Of a stretch of DNA of 64,000 bases, positions 53,372-60,631 are shown one piece after another (position 1 is the first letter of the stretch; each line of letters opens with the position of its first letter). A program made the translations under genes and the position numbers. The notes beneath the pieces are model-generated. The model was not told the origin of the DNA. It made no database searches and was given only the letters and a program-made list of their open reading frames with translations. This DNA is from JARRKU01 sp963675565. Lineage in GTDB: Bacteria; Desulfobacterota; Desulfobacteria; Desulfobacterales; Desulfosarcinaceae. The DNA lies in contig CAXXYD010000004.1 in assembly GCA_963675565.2 (NCBI GenBank), positions 1,240,001 to 1,304,000 on the forward strand, read 5' to 3'.

Positions 53372-55057
53372 TTGGCCAGCAAACGATCCGTATTGACGCC
53401 GACCTTGATCGCCATCGTCGGCTTTCTCACCGTGTGCCCCGTGGTCATGCTGATTTTCGGGAGTTTTTCAACGGGGCTGGGGGCCTTTGGCCAATTCACC
53501 CTGAACAAATACATCCAAGCCTACACCGACCCCGAATTAACCGATATCATCGTCAACACGATCGTCTTTGTACTCGGGTCATCCCTGGTGGCCACCGGCC
53601 TGGCCCTTCTTCTGGCTTATCTGAACACCCGTACGGATATCCCCTTCAAGTTTTTGTTCAGGATCATCTCCATCATCCCCATGATGATCCCGCACATCCT
53701 GTTCTCGGTGAGTTGGGTGCTGCTGTTGAACCCGTCCAACGGCCTGATCAACCTGTTCTTGAGGCAGATTCCCGGCTTTGAGGACGCGGCGATCAATATC
53801 TATTCCCTATCGGGTATGATTCTGGTGGAGGGGCTCCTGGACCTTCCCATCGCATATCTCATTCTGGCGCCTGCCCTGGCATCCTTCGATATCGCCCTGG
53901 AGGAGTCTTCCAAAGTCTGCGGGAGCACGACGCTGCGGACCTTGTTCCGGGTCACCCTGCCCGTACTGCGCCCGGCAATCCTGGCTGCCTTCATCCTGTC
54001 TCTGGTTCGCAGCCTGGCCTCGTTCGCCGTGCCTTCGGTAATCGGCATGCCGGGCCGGATTCACGTGCTGGCCACCCACATCTACCAATCCGTGGCCACG
54101 GGATTTGCCGCCGATTTCGGCAGGGCGGCGGCCATCGGCATGAGTGTTCTGGCCGCCTCCATCACACTGATCTATATCTACCGCTATCTGACCTCCGAAG
54201 GCGAAAAATACGTGACCATTTCCAGCCGCGGCTACCGGCCCACCGTTATCGAACTCAAGGGGGCCAAGTATCCCCTGTTCGGCATCGTCGGCATCCTGTC
54301 CATGGTCCTGATCGTCCTGCCGGTACTGGTGCTGTTCTACACTTCGCTGGTGCCTTATTCCATGATTCCCAGCGCCAGGGCTTTTTCCATGATGAGCTGG
54401 AAGCACTGGATCGAGGTGATCAATGACCCGATTTCGCTGTTGTCCCTGAAGAACAGCGTATTTTTGGGCGTTGTCGGCGCAACCCTCGGGGTGACGCTGT
54501 CCATTTTCGTGGCCTATGTTATCGTAAAAGTCCGATCCCATGCATCCGGCATTCTGGAGACCCTCTCCTTCCTCTCCTTCTCCTTTCCGGGGATCGTCAT
54601 CGGCGTGGGGTTCATGTGGTTCTTTGTTCGCACCCCGCTGTACGCCACCATCTGGTCACTGCTCATCGGATATATCGCCACCTATCTGCCTTACGGGGTC
54701 CGTCCCCTGGCCAGTGCATTCGTCCAAGTGCACAGCCACCTCGAAGAGTCCTCCAAAGTTTGCGGCGCGGGGTCATTTACGACCATGCGCCGTATCGTCA
54801 TCCCCCTGCTCATTCCGGGCATCGTCTCCGGATGGATCCTCATGGCCACCATGTTCGTTCGCGAACTGACCCTTTCGGTGGTGCTCTCGCGACCGGGAAC
54901 CGAGGTCCTGGCGGTTCAGATCTTCCGGTTTTCGGAAGACGGCCTGTGGGGTCAATTGTCCGCGTTGGGAATCATGATGATCTTCATCTCCACGACCCTG
55001 GTCATGATGGCCACCTTCGTCGGCCTGAAATTCAAACCGGTGGAAGAGGGCCGATAA
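53372..55057 (+). CDS. ABC transporter permease, two fused permease domains
   Basis: A 561-residue membrane protein with about 12 segments, made of two homologous permease halves as in FbpB-type ferric iron importers. Each half carries an EAA loop for the ATPase: ALEESSKVCGSTTLRTLFRVTLP in the first and the matching HLEESSKVCGAGSFTTMRRIVIP in the second, each split here at the conserved glycine. The start is TTG at 53372 with AAAGG upstream, 15 bp after the ATPase stop. Confidence 0.92.
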   Translation: MASKRSVLTPTLIAIVGFLTVCPVVMLIFGSFSTGLGAFGQFTLNKYIQAYTDPELTDIIVNTIVFVLGSSLVATGLALLLAYLNTRTDIPFKFLFRIISIIPMMIPHILFSVSWVLLLNPSNGLINLFLRQIPGFEDAAINIYSLSGMILVEGLLDLPIAYLILAPALASFDIALEESSKVCGSTTLRTLFRVTLPVLRPAILAAFILSLVRSLASFAVPSVIGMPGRIHVLATHIYQSVATGFAADFGRAAAIGMSVLAASITLIYIYRYLTSEGEKYVTISSRGYRPTVIELKGAKYPLFGIVGILSMVLIVLPVLVLFYTSLVPYSMIPSARAFSMMSWKHWIEVINDPISLLSLKNSVFLGVVGATLGVTLSIFVAYVIVKVRSHASGILETLSFLSFSFPGIVIGVGFMWFFVRTPLYATIWSLLIGYIATYLPYGVRPLASAFVQVHSHLEESSKVCGAGSFTTMRRIVIPLLIPGIVSGWILMATMFVRELTLSVVLSRPGTEVLAVQIFRFSEDGLWGQLSALGIMMIFISTTLVMMATFVGLKFKPVEEGR

Positions 55058-55093
55058 ACGGAACCCGCGACAAGGGCTGCCCTTTCGATTACT

Positions 55094-55420
55094 TCACATC
55101 CCTTCCATCAGCTTGTAATACTTTGCAAGCGTATAAATCGAATCCATGGTCATTTGGAAAAGAAACCAGCTCAGAACAAGTATGCCTGCGGTAAGCCCGA
55201 TCTTCCATGGCAGCGTCGTTTGAGGGCGCCACCAAATCAGCGGCAATGCCAGCGGCCCCACACAAGCTAGCGCAAAGGCAATAAAAGGCGTCTTATAATA
55301 CCATGCTATCGTTTCATCTGCCGCGTGTGGATTGGTGGCGGCATCGAAGAACTCGCCGCAGTGTTTGCACTTAATCGCTGCGTCTTGAATGTCTTCGGCA
55401 CAGAAAGGACATTTTTTCAT
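55094..55420 (-). CDS. Zinc-ribbon membrane protein
   Basis: A 108-residue protein with an N-terminal zinc ribbon (CPFCAEDIQDAAIKCKHCG, four cysteines) followed by two hydrophobic segments (about 45-65 and 72-95). Small proteins of this build are common and mostly unassigned. Of two in-frame ATGs, the second has the better-spaced AAGAG. It converges with the permease gene and is followed on the same strand, upstream, by the coiled-coil gene. Confidence 0.75.
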   Translation of the reverse strand: MKKCPFCAEDIQDAAIKCKHCGEFFDAATNPHAADETIAWYYKTPFIAFALACVGPLALPLIWWRPQTTLPWKIGLTAGILVLSWFLFQMTMDSIYTLAKYYKLMEGM

Positions 55421-55507
55421 TTTCATCTCTTTTGGTTCGAAAGACCGCGCTCACCAGCACCGGCTGGAAAGCGGTCACAGCCCGGCCCGAGGGTATCCCA
55501 AGACGGG

Positions 55508-55804
55508 CTATTTGAAGTGCGAAGTCGCCTTCTTCAGGGCTTTGCTCAGCGCTTTCCACGCTTTTTCAGAGCCGTCCCTGACGTCATACCAGGCATTTTC
55601 GCTGGCAACTTCAAGGTCGATTATCTTCGATTTCATCTCTTTTTGCAGCTTTTGCAGCTTCTCCAACTCATCCTCAAGGGCTTTCTTTGCATCGGCACCG
55701 AGGTGCTGCGCCTTGGCCTCGAGTTTGCCGCGTTCAATGCTGTAATGATAATTGAGCTCATTAAATTTTTGCTTCATGTTCTTGATGAATTCATCTTTGT
55801 CCAT
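55508..55804 (-). CDS. Small coiled-coil protein
   Basis: A 98-residue, almost wholly helical protein rich in Lys, Glu and Ala, predicted soluble. The central part (AKAQHLGADAKKALEDELEK) has heptad character and resembles small coiled-coil proteins found near stress genes. GGAGG precedes the ATG at 55804. Not recognised further. Confidence 0.7.
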   Translation of the reverse strand: MDKDEFIKNMKQKFNELNYHYSIERGKLEAKAQHLGADAKKALEDELEKLQKLQKEMKSKIIDLEVASENAWYDVRDGSEKAWKALSKALKKATSHFK

Positions 55805-56161
55805 GACGCCTCCAATGGGGTGGATACCCGGCACTGGGTCCCTGTTGAACATCGGCCAAGTTTCCAGATGCGGTCATAAAGGGGGGAAATAGGCTGACGA
55901 CAATTACGCCGATAGCAAAAGCTAACAGATCGTCCAGTATTTGACAATTGTGATTTTCAACGGGCTGTCCCCAAATACCGATGATCTGGAATGCCTCACG
56001 TTTTTGCCCCCGGAAAACGTGAGGGGTCAGGAGGCAGTGCCTTGCCGCCAAAACAGACCCGCTATTTGTGATAACTGTCAGGATTATTTTGAAAAGACAC
56101 CAGAGATATGCAAACATAGGATTTGCCGGCCGGTCAGCGAATAGATGATGGAGACACCCGC
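55805..56161. other. Intergenic region upstream of the FGGY kinase
   Basis: No supported gene. The notable feature is a perfect 11-bp inverted repeat at 55992-56022, listed separately. A TTGACA at 55938-55943 has no good partner -10. Confidence 0.4.
55992..56022. repeat. Perfect 11-bp inverted repeat
   Basis: CCTCACGTTTT (55992-56002) and AAAACGTGAGG (56012-56022) with a nine-base loop, in the shared upstream region of two divergent genes. No T-run follows on either strand, so it is more likely an operator or RNA hairpin than a terminator. Confidence 0.6.
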
Positions 56162-57712
56162 TTGAATAAAAAAACCATACTGGCAATCGACTGCGGCACC
56201 CAAAGCCTGCGGGCGCTGCTCTTTTCCGAGACAGGCGCATTGGAAGGCAGGACCCAGGTGGCCTACGCACCCTATGTCAGCCCCCAACCGGGTTGGGCGG
56301 AACAAGACCCCGAATTGTACTGGGACAGCCTCTGCCAGGCCTGCGCCCTGCTGAAAAAGTCGCACAGTGAACCATTCCGCCGAATCGCCGGCGTGGGGGT
56401 GACCACCCAGCGCAACAGCATGGTGAATGTGGACCACTCAGGCAAATGCCTGAGGCCGGCCATCCTGTGGCTTGACCAGCGCAAGGCCGCCCCCCGGTTC
56501 GGGCAAAAAGGACCGGTGCGTCTCGGGCTGCGCCTGCTCGGAATCGACGGACTGATGGACGGCATCCAGGCCGAGGGCAAGTGCAACTGGATCATCCAGA
56601 ACCAGCCCCTGATATGGACGAAAACATTCAAATACCTTCAAGTCTCCGGCTTTCTCAACTTTCGCCTGACCCATCGCTTTGCCGATTCGCGAGCCTCCCA
56701 GATCGGCCACATTCCCTTCAATTACAAAAAGATGCGCTGGGCCAGAAAAAGCGAACTGTGCGCCAAGCTATTTCCGGTGGAACCGCAAAAACTGCCTGAA
56801 CTGGTTACGCCGGGCCAAATTCTGGGCGCTATAACACCGGCTGCAGCCGACCAGACCGGGCTGCGGTCCGGTGTTCCCGTTGTGGCCTGCGGTTCGGACA
56901 AAGGATGTGAAACCCTCGGCGCCGGCGTGCTCGATCAGAAATTGGCAAGCCTGAGCTTCGGCACCACCGCCACGGTGCAGACCACCGCCCGGAAATACTT
57001 CGAGCCCATTCGCTTCATGCCGCCCTATCCGGCCCCCATTCCCCGGCACTATAATCCGGAAGTCGAAATATTCAGGGGGTACTGGATGATTACCTGGTTC
57101 AAGAACGAATTCGCCCACGCCGAAGTTGTCGAGGCCAATCACAAGGGCATCGCCCCGGAAGAGCTGTTGAACCGGCATCTGGTCAATACCCGGCCCGGAG
57201 CCATGGGCCTCATGGTCCAACCCTATTGGGGGCCCGGCCTCAAACACCCGGCGGCCAAAGGAGCGATGATCGGCTTTGGCGATGTCCACACCAGGGCCCA
57301 TGTTTATCGTGCCGTGATCGAAGGGCTGGGATTCGCCTTGAAAGAGGGCCTGGAAAAAGTCGAAAAAGCCGGCGGTGTCAAAGTCGAAAAAGTGGCCGTT
57401 TCCGGCGGGGCATCCCAAAGCGACGAGATCTGCAAAATTACCGCGGACATATTCAACCGGCCCATGATCAAGGGCCGGACCCACGAAACATCCGGGTTGG
57501 GGGCCGCCATCGCAACGGCGGTGGGCATCGGAATTTTCCCCTCATTTAAAGCGGCCGTGGAACACATGGTATCCGTCAAAACCGTATTCCAGCCGGACCC
57601 GGTCAATGTCACGATTTACCGCAATCTGTACCGACGGGTATACCGGAAAATCTATGGCGCCCTTGAACCGCTTTACGCTGAAATAAAGGCCATCACCGGT
57701 TACCCGGAGTAA
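56162..57712 (+). CDS. FGGY-family carbohydrate kinase
   Basis: Phosphorylates a sugar, polyol or similar substrate with ATP. The 516-residue protein has both FGGY halves: the N-terminal phosphate loop AIDCGTQSLRALLF and VTTQRNSMV, and the C-terminal ATP-binding part with SFGTTATVQ, AVSGGASQSDEICKITADIF and ETSGLGAAIATAVG. The start is TTG at 56162 with GGAG eight bases upstream. Substrate is not readable; the family includes glycerol, xylulose, ribulose and gluconate kinases. A single gene. Confidence 0.88.
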   Translation: MNKKTILAIDCGTQSLRALLFSETGALEGRTQVAYAPYVSPQPGWAEQDPELYWDSLCQACALLKKSHSEPFRRIAGVGVTTQRNSMVNVDHSGKCLRPAILWLDQRKAAPRFGQKGPVRLGLRLLGIDGLMDGIQAEGKCNWIIQNQPLIWTKTFKYLQVSGFLNFRLTHRFADSRASQIGHIPFNYKKMRWARKSELCAKLFPVEPQKLPELVTPGQILGAITPAAADQTGLRSGVPVVACGSDKGCETLGAGVLDQKLASLSFGTTATVQTTARKYFEPIRFMPPYPAPIPRHYNPEVEIFRGYWMITWFKNEFAHAEVVEANHKGIAPEELLNRHLVNTRPGAMGLMVQPYWGPGLKHPAAKGAMIGFGDVHTRAHVYRAVIEGLGFALKEGLEKVEKAGGVKVEKVAVSGGASQSDEICKITADIFNRPMIKGRTHETSGLGAAIATAVGIGIFPSFKAAVEHMVSVKTVFQPDPVNVTIYRNLYRRVYRKIYGALEPLYAEIKAITGYPE

Positions 57713-57742
57713 ACATCATGCACCACCGTCCGGGTGCACAAA

Positions 57743-57789
57743 CAAAAAATGGGGCGCTCCATCACGCGGAATCGCGACGGGCGCCCCAT
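57743..57789 (-). terminator. Rho-independent terminator of the sigma-factor operon
   Basis: ATGGGGCGC (57749-57757) pairs exactly with GCGCCCCAT (57781-57789), with a smaller CGCG/CGCG stem in the loop. On the minus strand the stem is followed by TTTTTTG. It lies about 50 bp after the stop of the gene at 57841 and also stands between convergent transcripts. Confidence 0.7.
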
Positions 57790-57840
57790 ATATTGACCCT
57801 GCCAAAGCCTGGTCACTGCATGTATGGAATCATTCTAAAG

Positions 57841-58704
57841 TTAGTTCTTACCACCATTGCCACCGCCATTGCCGCCGCCCGATCCGCCGCCGCCGTTGCC
57901 GGAGCCACTGCCGCCGCCATTGGCGGAGCCTGATCCGCTGCCCCCTGAGCCGGAAGCGCCGCCGCTTGCCGCTCCCTTCTGCCCGGCAGCAATTCCACCG
58001 GCACGAACCTGGGCCTGAAGCCTGTCGGCCACAACTTCAGCTTTGGCATTTTTGGCTTGCTGCATGAACTGACTGCGCATCTGGTTCATTTGCCGGGCTG
58101 AGTATTGATTCTGCAAAGCAAGGGACAGGGTATCCTTCACCGATTTGGATGAAAGCCCCATACGGGACATGTCTCTGGCCGCCGTAAACGTTTTTTGCGC
58201 CAACTCCTCGTACGCGGCATGTGTCATGGTTCTCTGCCGGCTTCTCACCTGGGCGGCAACGGCGGACACGTCCTCAGGGGGCATGCCGGCCGCCATGGCC
58301 TGGGCCATGGTCTGGGTCATGGTCTGCTGGCGTGAACGCGTCTGGGTCATCTGTTGGGCTTCCGCCATGGCTGTGGCATAACGGCCCCGAACCTGCTCCA
58401 TGGCCGCCACGATGTCCCGGGCGGCGACCTGTTTGGCCATGCCCTCCACCGCTTTGTCCACGACCGGCCCCACCGGGAGCCCCATCTGCTTTGCCGCCTG
58501 GACGATATTGCGCGCCTGGACCATGTGTTGCTCCTGGAAACTATTTTGCATCTGGGCCGCCGCTTCGGCCGGAACACCCAGTTCCACCATCTGCCGGGCC
58601 TGGGCATTGAGCTGGGTCGATGTCCGGGCAGCAACCGGTTCGTCCGCCCATGCGAAAGCCACGCTGCATGCCAACACCAGAATCATGCTGAGTAATTTTT
58701 TCAC
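57841..58704 (-). CDS. Exported Gln/Met/Ala-rich protein with glycine-serine tail
   Basis: A 287-residue protein starting with GTG at 58704 behind AAGGAG. A Sec signal peptide (KKLLSMILVLACSVAFAWA) leads a helical region rich in Gln, Met, Ala and Arg. That region contains an internal near-repeat, RSRQQTMTQTMAQAMAAGMP and RSRQRTMTHAAYEELAQ. The last 45 residues are almost only Gly, Ser and Asn. It follows the CBM48 lipoprotein by 76 bp and precedes a terminator, so it is the last gene of the ECF sigma operon. Not recognised; the low-complexity tail suggests a surface or matrix-associated protein. Confidence 0.75.
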   Translation of the reverse strand: MKKLLSMILVLACSVAFAWADEPVAARTSTQLNAQARQMVELGVPAEAAAQMQNSFQEQHMVQARNIVQAAKQMGLPVGPVVDKAVEGMAKQVAARDIVAAMEQVRGRYATAMAEAQQMTQTRSRQQTMTQTMAQAMAAGMPPEDVSAVAAQVRSRQRTMTHAAYEELAQKTFTAARDMSRMGLSSKSVKDTLSLALQNQYSARQMNQMRSQFMQQAKNAKAEVVADRLQAQVRAGGIAAGQKGAASGGASGSGGSGSGSANGGGSGSGNGGGGSGGGNGGGNGGKN

Positions 58705-58780
58705 CTCGATCTCCTTTATTTTTCGGGTTCTCATGTTTGGGATGTTGTTCCGGGTCTTAAACGTTCGGGAACGCCAGAGG

Positions 58781-59233
58781 TTACAGGCCGGGCACATATA
58801 CGCAGTTTTCAAATCCGAAATCGTCCTTTTCCTTCAAACGGCACTCGGGAATGAACAGCTGTCCGTCAACCTGGTAAAAATAGCGGAATTCGCGGTCGGC
58901 AGGCAGTGAATTCACCCATTTGCCGTCACGCCATTGAGCGGTATGAGGTGAAAAACCGTCAAGGGAAGAAAAGAGAATAACGTTCTCGGCCGAGGGCAAG
59001 CGCAGGTACAAGGTCATACCGTTTTTATCGACCCTGTGATAATGGGCGGCACAGCCGCCAAAAATAAAAAGAACCCCTGCCCAGACGAGCATCCCGGCAA
59101 AGAAACGGGCAGCAACCGCCATACCTCGTTTGAGGGGCCTTTCAGCGTTTGTGCGGATACCGGCTTCAGGTGAAATGACAATCATCGATGGTTTTTTCTG
59201 GCGGCGCAGAACAAGGAGAGAGTAACGGCTCAT
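58781..59233 (-). CDS. Lipoprotein with CBM48-like domain
   Basis: A 150-residue protein whose start overlaps the anti-sigma-like gene by ATGA. Residues about 38-61 form a signal peptide with lipobox ending FGGC, so the true start may be the methionine at residue 38 (59122). The mature part resembles a glycogen-binding CBM48/isoamylase-N domain (MTLYLRLPSAENVILFSS, ending EKDDFGFENCVYV). It shares the closing DDFG-x-EN motif with the domain at the end of the anti-sigma-like protein, suggesting duplication. Probably an envelope sensor or effector; ligand unproven. Confidence 0.72.
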   Translation of the reverse strand: MSRYSLLVLRRQKKPSMIVISPEAGIRTNAERPLKRGMAVAARFFAGMLVWAGVLFIFGGCAAHYHRVDKNGMTLYLRLPSAENVILFSSLDGFSPHTAQWRDGKWVNSLPADREFRYFYQVDGQLFIPECRLKEKDDFGFENCVYVPGL

Positions 59234-59796
59234 AGGGAGACACTCAAAATCGAATTTTCGCCGCCGAAATCGTCTTTTTCACGGACCGCAACCGTGGGAT
59301 CGGCGATGCGCTGACGGCCTTCAAGTATGTAAGCAAATCGGTGCTCACCCCTGGGAAGCGAAAGCTCCGCCTCCCAGTAGCCGGAATCGCCAATGCGGTG
59401 CATGGACCGCGGCTGCCACCCGGTGAAGCTGCCGCTGATCTCGACCTTGCTGATATCCGGGCGATAGATGATGAAGCGGTGCGATTTGGACAACGGCTGC
59501 CCGGCCATGTCGCTATGCGGAACAACCGTTAGCCACAGGATAAAAAGCGCCGCGGCGGAACCCAGACCCACTATCAAAGGGCGCAGCCAGGTAGAACGCT
59601 TTCGAGTGGATGCCGGTTTGAATGTGACGGCCGGGATCGTGTGCACGGGTATATCCCGGAGCTGTTTTTCCTGAGAAAGCAATTCCAGAGCTTCCGTTTT
59701 ATAGGCCGAATTGCCGTGGACCGTCTCCACGAATTCGATCTTTTCGTCCAGGTTCAGTTCATCATCGATAAACATGCTGATCAAATGCTCCGTCAT
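59230..59796 (-). CDS. Anti-sigma-factor-like membrane protein with CBM48-like domain
   Basis: A 188-residue protein directly after the sigma gene (ATGA overlap). Residues 1-50 resemble an anti-sigma domain (MTEHLISMFIDDELNLDEK) without the zinc-binding cysteines of ZAS proteins. One membrane segment spans about 73-92. The outer domain (about 103-188) has the AMPK/CBM48 glycogen-binding pattern: VEISGSFTGWQP, YWEAELSLPRGEHRFAYIL and DDFGGENSILSV with the conserved terminal Asn. The layout suggests a membrane anti-sigma factor whose outer domain senses a polysaccharide. That role is an inference from order and domains. Confidence 0.78.
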   Translation of the reverse strand: MTEHLISMFIDDELNLDEKIEFVETVHGNSAYKTEALELLSQEKQLRDIPVHTIPAVTFKPASTRKRSTWLRPLIVGLGSAAALFILWLTVVPHSDMAGQPLSKSHRFIIYRPDISKVEISGSFTGWQPRSMHRIGDSGYWEAELSLPRGEHRFAYILEGRQRIADPTVAVREKDDFGGENSILSVSL

Positions 59797-60272
59797 GTCA
59801 CACCTCTCTTGGCCAGTACGTTGCGCAGACGCTTGCGGGCCCTGTGGACCCGCACTTTAACATTGTTCTCGGTGGTATCCAGAACAGTGGCCATATCCCG
59901 ATAGGAAAGGGATTGCCCGGACACCAGGCTCAGAAGTTCCCGGTCTTCGAAATCAAGGGCCTGAAGCGCCGCCAGAACCGCACGATATTGTTCCCGAACC
60001 ATGAGTTGATGGTCCATGGACACCGGATCTTGCGCCTGCCGATCCCCCATGGGCTCGCTGCGGGCAACCTTGCGTACATGGTCCACCACCAGGTTGCGGG
60101 CGATACGGTACAGCAGGGCGGCACTTTCAATATGACCGCCGTAGCGCTCCAGACAGCGGGTAAAGCTCTCCTGCATGATGTCGCGGGACAGGTCGTAATC
60201 CCCGGTCATGCGCAGCAGGTAGTTGAACAGGCGCTCCCTGTGGTCCTGGTATAGAGTTCTGAATGTGTCCAC
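59793..60272 (-). CDS. ECF-type RNA polymerase sigma factor
   Basis: An alternative sigma factor of 159 residues with region 2 (YLLRMTGDYDLSRDIMQESFTRCL) and region 4 (EDRELLSLVSGQSLSYRDMA then NNVKVRVHRARKRL), and the short linker typical of ECF sigmas. It is the first gene of a four-gene operon with an anti-sigma-like protein, a lipoprotein and an exported protein, all closely spaced. ECF factors usually drive their own operon; I could not identify its promoter motif. Confidence 0.93.
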   Translation of the reverse strand: MDTFRTLYQDHRERLFNYLLRMTGDYDLSRDIMQESFTRCLERYGGHIESAALLYRIARNLVVDHVRKVARSEPMGDRQAQDPVSMDHQLMVREQYRAVLAALQALDFEDRELLSLVSGQSLSYRDMATVLDTTENNVKVRVHRARKRLRNVLAKRGVT

Positions 60273-60631
60273 GCTGTCACTATAACGTCCGGATGTTGAG
60301 ATGGTTACATTTTTTTTAAATAAATCGGATATTGGCGGATTCTCCCCGCGCTTTGGTTTAAAGCGGGAATCCGGATCCAGAAAACCCGGCGCTGGTTGCC
60401 CCTGGAAAGGTCAAAGCCGCCAACTAGCCGTCACCCGGAACCAGGATGACCAAAAGGGACGGTTTTTTCACCAATTCAATAACCCACTTGATTTACAAAC
60501 ACTTTAGCGTTATTGGGAAAACAGCCCCAAAGACATACCGGCATCGCCAACGGATTTCGACAAAGATGAGCAGCCTCTCTTTGTTGAGCTGAAAGACCTT
60601 TATCAATGCAGGGGCTTGACGCAATAATAAA
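60273..60631. other. Divergent upstream region of the sigma operon and sulP
   Basis: No gene seen. It contains an interrupted hairpin (GGATTC at 60337-60342 with GAATCC at 60367-60372, inner CGCTTT/AAAGCG at 60349-60365) and a T-run at 60310-60317 (ATTTTTTTTAAATAAA). The autoregulated ECF promoter should lie close to 60300. Confidence 0.4.
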
